From a virus, in the IMG/VR virus record IMGVR_UViG_3300042691_006814, positions 1-24,282 of that record: a stretch of 24,282 nucleotides of DNA; one strand, given 5' to 3'. A model generated the notes under the pieces. It was not told the origin of the DNA. It made no database searches and was given only the letters and a program-made list of their open reading frames with translations. Made by a program: the position numbers and the translations under genes. How positions within the stretch are numbered: the stretch's first letter is position 1; every line of letters begins with the position of its first letter. Below, one piece after another: positions 8,651 to 14,083 of the stretch.

Positions 8651-8702
8651 AAGCCTCTTGTGAAGGCGGCGACACTGCCACAAAGCAGTAATCCCCAATT
8701 TA

Positions 8703-10091
8703 TCATGTCCATCCTGACGCGGGCAAGCGTTTGATCTCCCTGCGCTGCTGAAGCACGCCCCCATCGCTCACGCTGTTTATGTGAAGCATCAGGTACTGGA
8801 GCGCCTCAGCCACGTGCGAGTGTTTGTTTTTGTCGATATCCCCATCCCCTTTGGGCTTATACCGGTATCCGCCCATCATGGCTGCTTTAAGCTGGGTGCA
8901 TCTGGGATCAACGAGGAACGCCGGGTCGCCGTCTACCTGCCGCATGAGGTACTCATCGACGGCGTTTATGCGTGCCGACACGCTGTTAGTTTTGGCCGGG
9001 AATACTTTCATCCCTTCCGCTTTAATTATGTCGACCGCACTGCGCTCGTCGGTCTGCGCCCTCTGCACCCCTGCCGGGTCAGTAACCACAAGCACTGGCG
9101 CACCGGGAAACCGCTCATACAACAGCGGCCTGAGCACCGTCCGTATAAACCGTTGGATGCCCATATCGAACGACACAGCTTCATCAAGTATCAGCGCCCG
9201 ACCACGGGGGTCTTGCTGGCCGATAACAGCCGCTGGGGTAAGCCCCAAGTCCATCCCAATGATAATGGGTCGAACCCCATTGATAATCGGGCGAAGTCGC
9301 GCCTGAGCCATATGGTAGTCCGGCCTGAAATACTTGTACACCGGCATACCAGCCGAGGAGAGGCCATACTCGCCATCGATGTAAACCCGTATATATTCTT
9401 CGCTGCGGCCTTGCGTGTCATAATACCCCTCCGGCAGATTCTCAATATTCTCTGCGTAAGGGCTACGTCCAGACGGCTGCTTGAACACTGCCCACCCGTT
9501 ATTGTTGGGCGACACACCGTCTCGTATATCAAGCCCTTCCATCTGGTAGTACCACCACGTATCCATCGTCGGTGGGTTGGTATCTGCCCACATCCCATGC
9601 CACGTAGGCCCGCCATCTTTTGCCGATGGAAACCGCCCAATACGTTTGGACATGGCGTCCACAATATCCGGGTGGATATCCCGACACTCATTGAACCACG
9701 CGAAGGTAAGCTCCAACGAGTTCAAGTTTGCCACGTCATCCGCGTCGTCCAGCGCGCGGAACATAATCTCGCACTCGACATCCCCCACCTTAAAGAAGTA
9801 CGTCTTGGTGGTGCGCATGTACTCACCACACTGCCCCGGTGGGAACCAGTCTAGGAAGGTCTTGATCGTCGTGTCCTGTAACTGGCGCACGGTTTCCCGA
9901 ACGATGGCACAGCGGCTCTTGCGTATTCCGTGGGCGTTGGGTTCCTGCATGCTGGCACGCCGCACAACCTCAAAGGAACAAGTGACGGACTTGCCACTAC
10001 CCACCGGCCCCATGAGTACGCGCATCTTGGCGTTGTTCGCCATGAACTTCTTGCCGGTTGGCGGCGGGGTGTATGAGATATCAAGTGCCAC
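8703..10091 (-). CDS. terL: Terminase large subunit (ATPase-nuclease)
   Basis: This 462-aa protein is the DNA-packaging motor. The N-terminal ATPase has Walker A GPVGSGKS at 28-35, a Walker B-like segment LTFAWFNE at 128-135 and a coupling-like WADTNPP at 168-174. The C-terminal RNase H-like nuclease shows its acidic residues in GMDLGL (D281), VVTDPAG (D338) and HSHVAEALQYL (E429). Length is normal for the family. The start is GTG at 10091 with GGAG seven bases upstream, and it overlaps the end of the 68-aa gene by 11 bases. It is the last gene before a strong terminator, so its transcript appears separable from the head genes. Confidence 0.92.
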   Translation of the reverse strand: MALDISYTPPPTGKKFMANNAKMRVLMGPVGSGKSVTCSFEVVRRASMQEPNAHGIRKSRCAIVRETVRQLQDTTIKTFLDWFPPGQCGEYMRTTKTYFFKVGDVECEIMFRALDDADDVANLNSLELTFAWFNECRDIHPDIVDAMSKRIGRFPSAKDGGPTWHGMWADTNPPTMDTWWYYQMEGLDIRDGVSPNNNGWAVFKQPSGRSPYAENIENLPEGYYDTQGRSEEYIRVYIDGEYGLSSAGMPVYKYFRPDYHMAQARLRPIINGVRPIIIGMDLGLTPAAVIGQQDPRGRALILDEAVSFDMGIQRFIRTVLRPLLYERFPGAPVLVVTDPAGVQRAQTDERSAVDIIKAEGMKVFPAKTNSVSARINAVDEYLMRQVDGDPAFLVDPRCTQLKAAMMGGYRYKPKGDGDIDKNKHSHVAEALQYLMLHINSVSDGGVLQQRREIKRLPASGWT

Positions 10092-10287
10092 TGGGAGGCT
10101 CCAGCAACATTACGATGAACTCTCTGCCATGCTTCTTGGATTTGTTGATCTTGGTCTGGAAGGAGTGTTTGTGTTCGCGCAGTGTAGCTTCCATGTTCCG
10201 AGCTTCCAGCGATGAGCGAAATTTTGCAGCGGGTATTCCGTTATACGTCTCACTGAACATATTCTGAATACTCAACGGCAGCGACAT
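10081..10287 (-). CDS. Small basic protein between terminase subunits
   Basis: This 68-aa protein starts at the ATG at 10287, chosen because GGAG lies seven bases upstream; longer in-frame starts run deep into the small terminase gene. It overlaps the small terminase gene by 38 bases and the large terminase gene by 11, a packing typical of real phage genes. It is Lys/Arg-rich (HKHSFQTKINKSKKHGREF in the second half), with no known motif. A packaging accessory or nucleic-acid-binding role is possible but only inferred. Confidence 0.6.
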   Translation of the reverse strand: MSLPLSIQNMFSETYNGIPAAKFRSSLEARNMEATLREHKHSFQTKINKSKKHGREFIVMLLEPPSGT

Positions 10288-10744
10288 CCTCAGTCTCCAC
10301 AGTGGTAGCTTCGATTGTTCGGGCATCCTTGGCGTCATTACCAAGGTTGATAGTAATCCGTACTCCGCCACTGCCACCATCAGCAGTGACTTCATTCTTA
10401 GGCTCCAGACCAGCCCACTTCACAGTGCTCTTGATCAGGTCAGCCTTTACCGCAGGAGACACCGATGGATCATGGATAAGAAGCCATGAAGTCGTCAACA
10501 ACTCCTCAGCCTGCGCTCGGGCTTTGAGTTTGAACGTAAGTCCTTTATCCCGCACCTCGCTGCGGTAATGCTCCACCTTCTTCAGGAAGACCGGATCAGA
10601 GTTGAATACCAGTATATCGTTGGCGGTGATGCTATGCCGCCCCATAATTTCTTGGAGCGATTCACCACTGCCTTCGAGGGTCAGCGCCACGTCGAACGCA
10701 AGTCTGTCATTCCACTTGGTGTGGTTAAGCGGGAGGTTGTCCAT
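10250..10744 (-). CDS. terS: Terminase small subunit-like protein
   Basis: This 164-aa protein sits first in the terminase operon. Residues about 15-60 look like a DNA-binding helical domain (ESLQEIMGRHSITANDILVF). A helical middle follows (LKARAQAEELLTTSWLLIHD, about 80-99), then KADLIKSTVKWAGLEPK (about 105-121), a combination I recognise from environmental phage terminase small subunits. The C-terminus is acidic and flexible. It would recognise the packaging site and load the large subunit. No ribosome site is visible: a promoter -10 ends six bases before the ATG, suggesting a leaderless message. Confidence 0.72.
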   Translation of the reverse strand: MDNLPLNHTKWNDRLAFDVALTLEGSGESLQEIMGRHSITANDILVFNSDPVFLKKVEHYRSEVRDKGLTFKLKARAQAEELLTTSWLLIHDPSVSPAVKADLIKSTVKWAGLEPKNEVTADGGSGGVRITINLGNDAKDARTIEATTVETEDVAAVEYSEYVQ

Positions 10745-10750
10745 ACTCGC

Positions 10751-10778
10751 AGTGTAGCGCGAGATACGTGGGTGTCAA
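10751..10778 (-). promoter_or_regulatory. Putative promoter for the terminase operon (leaderless)
   Basis: On the minus strand TTGACA (10773-10778), a 16-bp spacer and TACACT (10751-10756) precede the ATG at 10744 by only six bases. Initiation 7 bases past the -10 would fall on the A of the start codon. The -10 (TACACTG) resembles those of the two plus-strand promoters (TAGTCTG, CAGACTG). Confidence 0.5.
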
Positions 10779-10802
10779 GGGACTGGGCGGGGTACGCCAA
10801 TC

Positions 10803-10898
10803 CAAAACACGTAGAGTTTGGCACCTCAAAACACGTAGAGTTTGGCACCTTAAAACACGTAGAGTTTGGCACCTCAAAACACGCCAAGTTTGGGTATA
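10803..10898. repeat. 24-bp tandem repeat, three good copies plus one diverged
   Basis: The unit reads AAAACACGTAGAGTTTGGCA plus CCT and one junction base. Copies start at 10803, 10827 and 10851 (one substitution), with a decayed fourth copy at 10875. It lies in the divergent control region between the terminase promoter and the early operon. It is not coding. Iterated protein-binding sites (origin, packaging or transcription) are plausible. Confidence 0.85.
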
Positions 10899-10951
10899 AC
10901 TTTACACGTTCTAAATTTTGGGTCTTGCGTTGTGCGGTTTGGAATACTACC

Positions 10952-10985
10952 GGGGGGCATTGATTTTCTAAATCCATGTCCCCCC
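10952..10985. other. Long imperfect hairpin in the divergent region
   Basis: GGGGGGCAT (10952-10960) pairs with ATGTCCCCCC (10976-10985, one G-U, one terminal C unpaired). Inside, GATTT pairs with AAATC across one mismatch, leaving a 3-nt loop. No T-tract follows on either strand. It separates the two divergent transcription units. Confidence 0.55.
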
Positions 10986-10990
10986 TCCCT

Positions 10991-11055
10991 CGCACGCGCT
11001 CACACGCTCGCACGCACGTCGCGCATATCACGCGCTCGCACGCATGCACGCGCAT
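10991..11055. other. CG/CA-rich alternating purine-pyrimidine tract
   Basis: This tract is built almost only of CG, CA and GC steps, with an uninterrupted alternating stretch at 11037-11055, 14 bases upstream of a -35 box. Such tracts can flip to left-handed DNA under supercoiling. No gene is seen in it. Confidence 0.45.
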
Positions 11056-11068
11056 TGGCAGGGCAAAC

Positions 11069-11097
11069 TTGACACTAACGTCACGTTTTGCTAGTCT
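11069..11097 (+). promoter_or_regulatory. Early-type promoter 1
   Basis: TTGACA (11069-11074), a 17-bp spacer and TAGTCT (11092-11097). It shares CAAACTTGACAC, spacing, the CTG following the -10 and a GTCG start region with the promoter at 12521-12549, so it is likely a phage-specific variant read by host sigma-70 RNA polymerase. The predicted start is near 11104. Confidence 0.65.
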
Positions 11098-11103
11098 GGA
11101 ATT

Positions 11104-11237
11104 GTCGTAACACATCGCTACGACACGCCAGAACACCGGCGACGCTCTTTAATATAGTCGAATCTCTAGCAGGATGCATTTCGTTAGAAGGATGCATATC
11201 GCAGCCGGATGAAGTGCATCTATCTGGAGATACGAAA
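11104..11237 (+). promoter_or_regulatory. 5' leader with terminal stem-loop
   Basis: The predicted transcript begins with a perfect 6-bp stem GTCGTA/TACGAC (11104-11109 with 11119-11124). A second short CGCC/GGCG stem follows at 11126-11141. Further on, AGGATGCAT occurs twice (11171 and 11189), with a third partial copy near 11207. The leader ends in CTGGAGA, the ribosome site of the 93-aa gene. A 5'-terminal stem would protect the message from decay. Confidence 0.45.
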
Positions 11238-11519
11238 ATGGAAAACGCAAAAGAATTGAATTGGTTTTCGGTCGATGAGGATTCGATGAGTACTGCGCTC
11301 AAGGCAAAGTACCGCGCTCTAAAGAAAGCGCAAGAAGCCGCAAGACAAGCCAAAGAAGACTTCGAGCTTAGTTTTGTGGCAGAAGCGAAGAAAGCCGAGC
11401 GAATCGACGCGGATATATCGCTGGCCTTTGGATACCGATTTGGCAAATTAGCAGTCGCCAAGATCGATCCTAAAGCGGTGAAACCGTCCGCAGCATCCAA
11501 ACCGAAATTCTCGTTCTAA
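11238..11519 (+). CDS. Small charged helical early protein
   Basis: This 93-aa protein starts at ATG 11238, with GGAG eight or nine bases upstream. The longer in-frame frame is rejected because it would begin inside the promoter. Residues about 15-60 are a strongly charged Ala/Lys/Glu helix (probable coiled coil), followed by LAFGYRFGKLAVAKID and a Pro/Lys/Ser-rich basic tail. The basic tail could contact nucleic acid. It is the first gene of its transcript, so it is expected to be an early, abundant product, possibly acting on host processes. I do not recognise the family. Confidence 0.75.
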   Translation: MENAKELNWFSVDEDSMSTALKAKYRALKKAQEAARQAKEDFELSFVAEAKKAERIDADISLAFGYRFGKLAVAKIDPKAVKPSAASKPKFSF

Positions 11520-11526
11520 GCTGGTT

Positions 11527-11553
11527 CCCACCCCGCAAGGGGTGGGATTTTCC
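11527..11553 (+). terminator. Intercistronic terminator-like hairpin
   Basis: A perfect 8-bp stem CCCACCCC/GGGGTGGG with a GCAA tetraloop is followed by ATTTTCC. The T-run is short, so it may terminate only partly and set the ratio between the 93-aa gene and the genes after it. Confidence 0.6.
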
Positions 11554-11566
11554 AAGGGATAAGACA

Positions 11567-11752
11567 ATGATAGGGCACCAGCACAGTGGCCGAATCAGGC
11601 CCATTAAAGAGGTGTATTTCCATGTTTTATGTGCGGATGGAAAGCGCAGGCATGTAGTGTTGTGGGCGGATGATCCACAGCAGGGCGAAGAACAAACCGC
11701 ATGGTTGTCTGACATAACAATACTAACCCAAGGGAGTGCTGCAAATGAGTGA
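11567..11752 (+). CDS. Small hypothetical early protein
   Basis: This 61-aa protein has AAGGG nine bases upstream of the ATG. The sequence is soluble, with a basic N-terminus (HQHSGRIRPIKEV), beta-like VYFHVLCADGKRRHVVLW and an acidic C-terminal half. There is no membrane segment or known motif. It shares its final bases with the start of the 28-aa membrane peptide gene, so the two are co-translated. Confidence 0.65.
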   Translation: MIGHQHSGRIRPIKEVYFHVLCADGKRRHVVLWADDPQQGEEQTAWLSDITILTQGSAANE

Positions 11753-11831
11753 TGATCTGAAAGTGTTTGTAAGTTTACTGATTGGTGTACCGGCAATGTA
11801 CATATTTCTGGTGTTGATGTTAAGTATGTAA
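11745..11831 (+). CDS. 28-aa single-span membrane peptide
   Basis: An ATG at 11745 with AGGGAG eight bases upstream opens a 28-codon frame overlapping the preceding gene by 8 bases. After a charged MSDDLK start, residues 7-28 are almost wholly hydrophobic (VFVSLLIGVPAMYIFLVLMLSM), enough for one membrane span. The gene ends 7 bases before a strong terminator. Small phage peptides of this type can act on the host membrane, as lysis regulators or superinfection blockers; which applies here is not known. Strong ribosome site and operon fit make it credible despite its size. Confidence 0.6.
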   Translation: MSDDLKVFVSLLIGVPAMYIFLVLMLSM

Positions 11832-11838
11832 CCACAGG

Positions 11839-11864
11839 CCCGCCGAAAGGCGGGTTTTCTTTTT
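11839..11864 (+). terminator. Rho-independent terminator of the first early operon
   Basis: CCCGCC-GAAA-GGCGGG (6-bp GC stem, GAAA tetraloop) followed by TTTTCTTTTT, just after the stop of the 28-aa peptide. This is a classical intrinsic terminator on the plus strand. Confidence 0.9.
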
Positions 11865-11872
11865 GTGTGTCA

Positions 11873-11941
11873 GCTTTACACGCTGTAGCTCTGGAGGTTG
11901 TGGCTTTACACGCTGTAGCTCTGGAGGTTGTGGCTTTACAC
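11873..11941. repeat. 30-bp tandem direct repeat
   Basis: Two identical 30-bp units (11873-11902 and 11903-11932), beginning GCTTTACACGCTGTAGCTCT, are followed by the first 9 bases of a third copy. It starts directly after the terminator, at the edge of the gene-free region. Function unknown; not a CRISPR, as there are no spacers. Confidence 0.9.
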
Positions 11942-11998
11942 ACGGTAAGGTCGCGCCCGAGGGGGATCGCAGGTAAGGTTTAGTTATAGTAAACCCCT

Positions 11999-12196
11999 AA
12001 CTATACGTCGGGGGGTCACGGCTCGCCGCTTTTTAGCGCATATATACGTAACTATACAGCTATATACGTAAAGTTAGTGGCTAACAATACATGTTGCACT
12101 GCACAATCTAACTATACACGGCAATAATCTATTTTTTACACAGCACGATTTCGGGACTTTACATTAACTAACTTGACAACTATACACTGTATAGTT
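11999..12196. repeat. AACTATAC half-site family
   Basis: AACTATAC occurs in the plus orientation at 11999, 12050, 12110 and 12178, and inverted as GTATAGTT ending at 12196. The last two form the palindrome AACTATACA-C-TGTATAGTT (12178-12196). Centre-to-centre distances are 51, 60 and 68 bp, roughly five to six and a half helical turns. A dimeric DNA-binding protein is the expected partner. Confidence 0.65.
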
Positions 12197-12406
12197 ACTG
12201 AAAAAGTTGAGGGGAATCAACCACTTGCGCCAGTTTGACCACGGGAGCTATACATAGATACGATATAGATGATATAGATAATATAGGTTTTTTGTGTATA
12301 CCCTTTCACAAAGGCGGTGGAATTTTGCCGACATGGCCTCTGCACAACTTTTTTGCGCGACATTATCTCAAAATTCGTAGATTATTTAGATTGTGCAGTG
12401 CAACAT
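12091..12406. repeat. 21-bp perfect inverted repeat, arms 274 bp apart
   Basis: The arm at 12091-12111 begins ATGTTGCACTGCACAATC; its exact reverse complement is at 12386-12406. Next to the arms, AATAATCTA (12123-12131) is also inverted, as TAGATTATT (12378-12386). A shorter TTAGATTGTG recurs at 12483. No transposase lies between the arms, so this is not an insertion sequence. Confidence 0.85.
12173..12196 (+). promoter_or_regulatory. Possible promoter with overlapping palindromic operator
   Basis: AACTTGACA, as in the two early promoters, places a TTGACA at 12173-12178. A 19-bp palindrome, AACTATACACTGTATAGTT, follows directly where spacer and -10 would be. The -10 at normal spacing is poor (TACTGA), so either the promoter is weak or activated, or the TTGACA is coincidental. 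Confidence 0.35.
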
Positions 12407-12520
12407 CCTTTATAATCAATAGCTTGCACGATCTATTTGCGATCTATTTTTCCCCAACTTCATAGATTATTTACATCCACATTTAGATTGTGGTTTTTCC
12501 CAGCCTCGGCAGGCTCAAAC

Positions 12521-12573
12521 TTGACACGCCGGGCGGATCGTGCCAGACTGAAATTCGTCGGGCCAAACCCGAC
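12521..12573 (+). promoter_or_regulatory. Early-type promoter 2 with 5'-terminal stem-loop
   Basis: TTGACA (12521-12526), a 17-bp spacer and CAGACT (12544-12549). A perfect hairpin GTCGGG-CCAAA-CCCGAC (12557-12573) begins at the expected transcription start. It matches the design of the promoter at 11069 and drives the long operon beginning at 12610. Confidence 0.65.
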
Positions 12574-12609
12574 TGCATTACCTATTAACTTTACTGTAAG
12601 GAGCCTATC

Positions 12610-12867
12610 ATGGCTGAGAGCTACATGTACAACATCGAAATCACCGATACCTTTGGTGGTGAATCCAACTATTCTTGGGTCAAACGTGGAACAACCACTG
12701 CCAAGACTAGACGTGGCATCATTAAAGCTGTCAAAGACCTAGCAGGATGGACAGGCTGGTGCCGTGTAAAGGTAGCCTACTTCTCTGGTGATTTCATCGA
12801 AATACGTCCCACTACATCCAGTGGTGTATGTCAAGTTGCCTTCGTAACCTTCGCGGAGAGTAACTAA
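12610..12867 (+). CDS. Small hypothetical early protein
   Basis: This 85-aa protein is the first gene after early-type promoter 2, with AAGGAG six bases before the ATG. It reads as a small alpha/beta fold: a beta-like MYNIEITDTFGG start, a basic helix RRGIIKAVKDLAG (about residues 34-46), then aromatic and beta-rich WTGWCRVKVAYFSGDFIEI. There is no membrane segment. First-gene position implies early, strong expression. The family is not recognised by name, and host-takeover or counter-defence is speculation. Confidence 0.75.
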   Translation: MAESYMYNIEITDTFGGESNYSWVKRGTTTAKTRRGIIKAVKDLAGWTGWCRVKVAYFSGDFIEIRPTTSSGVCQVAFVTFAESN

Positions 12868-12868
12868 C

Positions 12869-13117
12869 ATGGAACGCACCATAACGCTTAACCTCACAAG
12901 CGAAAACATGCTCACCATTGCCGAATCCATTGGTTCTTGGGAGAAGCTGTGGCATGCCATAGGCTACCTATCCTCGTGGAATATGTCCTACCCCTACGTC
13001 CAAATCTGGAAAGATGGCGACACCGATCTCGTGGCAACTTATCGTGATGTAACCGGAAACCGCCAGTACGTCATTGGTGCAGTCTGGCACGGTGAGCACT
13101 ACGGCTTTCACTCATAA
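12869..13117 (+). CDS. Small hypothetical early protein
   Basis: This 82-aa protein starts one base after the previous stop, with GGAG ten bases upstream. It is Trp- and Tyr-rich (WEKLWHAIGYL, WNMSYPYVQIW), acidic and soluble. The C-terminal half looks beta-stranded (LVATYRDVTGNRQYVIGAVW). Tight spacing with both neighbours indicates one polycistronic message. Function unknown. Confidence 0.7.
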   Translation: MERTITLNLTSENMLTIAESIGSWEKLWHAIGYLSSWNMSYPYVQIWKDGDTDLVATYRDVTGNRQYVIGAVWHGEHYGFHS

Positions 13118-13148
13118 TCGTTTTACCCATCCTATCGGAGACACTACC

Positions 13149-13490
13149 ATGTCCAAGAAGATAGCAAACCGTGATGCTCGGTATTACGTCCAACGTTGTA
13201 TCCCATTCGAGGGTAGCAATCTTTTTTCTTTCACCCACTTCCTACCCGGCGAAACCCTTTACGCCGTCTATTCCTATGGCACCCACTGGCCCCTATTCAT
13301 CTGGTCTGATGAGGCTAAAACGTGGTTCGAGAATGAAGAGCGCCACAGCATCACAACCAGCAAGCACCGTTCCCAGTGCCATCCCCATTGCCCCACTGTA
13401 CCGTTATCCAATCAGCTCATGCGCAAGCTGATAGACGCGGGTTACAAAGCCATTGTCAAAGAGCGCATTCTCTCAGGAGCCACAGAATGA
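13149..13490 (+). CDS. Conserved-looking phage protein of unknown function
   Basis: The start at ATG 13149 (113 aa) is preferred because CGGAGA lies about seven bases upstream; longer in-frame starts lie inside the previous gene. The pattern RDARYYVQRCIPFEGSNL, then LYAVYSYGTHWPLFIW and HSITTSKHRSQCHP resembles a family I have seen in many phage genomes without a known role. It has four cysteines, three of them (QCHPHCP plus one near residue 17) possibly metal-binding. It overlaps the next gene by four bases (ATGA), indicating coupled translation. Confidence 0.75.
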   Translation: MSKKIANRDARYYVQRCIPFEGSNLFSFTHFLPGETLYAVYSYGTHWPLFIWSDEAKTWFENEERHSITTSKHRSQCHPHCPTVPLSNQLMRKLIDAGYKAIVKERILSGATE

Positions 13491-14083
13491 GCAATACCAA
13501 ACAGAAACTCATTGATAAATACCGCGATATCAACATCAACAACGACTGGTGGGAACCTGTCTATGACTTCTTTACCGAGGACATGGCAAACCTCGGTATC
13601 CGTGTGGATGAGATGTACTTCCGTGGTTTCTGGTCGCAGGGTGATGGTGCCTGCTTCGAGGGGTCTGTAAGCGACTGGCCTGTGTTCCTCGCTAAACATG
13701 GCACTGACAACCCTGTACTTGCAGACCATGCCAAGAAACACTTCAGCTTTGGCTGTACCCACAGGCACTTCTACTACCACGAAAACAGTGTGAGTTACGA
13801 CTGCGACTTACCTATACCAGACTCATCCAGCGATATCCACTTTGCTGAGGACTATTCCCCTTACCCAGTGGATGACTTGCGCACTTCGGCTTGGCTATCG
13901 GTACTCAACCAGTATGATTCCACCAAGCTGGAAGACGAGTTTCAAGACATCTTCAGATCCCACATGCAAGACCTATATAGCCGTCTTGAGGATGAGTACG
14001 AGCATCTCACCAGTGATGAGGCTGTGTGGGAGGCGGTCGTTGCTAACTGTTTGGATAAGGAGGAAGAGCATGAGAACGAGTGA
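13487..14083 (+). CDS. Conserved-looking phage protein, acidic
   Basis: This 198-aa protein starts at ATG 13487, overlapping the previous stop (ATGA), with CAGGAG seven bases upstream. The segment DWWEPVYDFF ... EMYFRGFWSQGDGACFEG (about residues 17-60) is a motif I recognise from many phage hypothetical proteins. The rest is acidic and rich in aromatics and His, with a helical C-terminus ending in a Glu cluster. Acidic small early proteins can mimic DNA or block host enzymes, but nothing here proves that. It overlaps the next gene by 14 bases. Confidence 0.78.
   Translation: MSNTKQKLIDKYRDININNDWWEPVYDFFTEDMANLGIRVDEMYFRGFWSQGDGACFEGSVSDWPVFLAKHGTDNPVLADHAKKHFSFGCTHRHFYYHENSVSYDCDLPIPDSSSDIHFAEDYSPYPVDDLRTSAWLSVLNQYDSTKLEDEFQDIFRSHMQDLYSRLEDEYEHLTSDEAVWEAVVANCLDKEEEHENE

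Larger units (their letters stand above)
11940..12510. other. AT-rich, repeat-dense gene-free region (origin or control candidate)
   Basis: No convincing gene lies between 11832 and 12609. Much of this part is AT-rich. It carries AACTATAC half-sites, duplicated TATATACGTA (12041 and 12061), a 21-bp inverted repeat, ATAGAT microrepeats with tandem GATATAGAT (12262-12279), TAGATTATTTA twice (12378 and 12463) and CGATCTATTT twice (12429 and 12440). A small GTTGA/TCAAC hairpin lies at 12206-12221. Iterated sites beside easily melted DNA fit a replication origin; a complex operator region is the alternative. Confidence 0.5.

Noticed and set aside
8781-9854. 357-codon plus-strand open frame opposite the large terminase
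   Set aside because: Antisense to a gene with intact Walker and nuclease motifs; composition is that of a shadow frame.
10681-11136. Minus-strand 151-codon frame through the 24-bp repeats
   Set aside because: Its apparent 8-residue protein repeats are just the 24-bp DNA repeat; it covers both promoters and lacks a ribosome site.
11174-11212. 12-codon leader peptide frame containing both AGGATGCAT copies
   Set aside because: In-frame ATGs exist but ribosome-site spacing is wrong; too short to support.
10803-11941. CRISPR array suspicion from the 24-bp and 30-bp repeats
   Set aside because: Repeats are direct tandem without unique spacers, and no cas genes.
12091-12406. Insertion sequence bounded by the 21-bp inverted repeat
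   Set aside because: No transposase and no coding capacity between the arms; no flanking target duplication seen.
12235-12465. 76-codon frame inside the AT-rich region, TTG start
   Set aside because: No ribosome site, rare start, composition follows the repeats; region better read as non-coding.
11832-12609. tRNA gene or riboswitch in the longest gene-free stretch
   Set aside because: No cloverleaf or TTCGANTC-type arm found by eye, and no known riboswitch core recognised.
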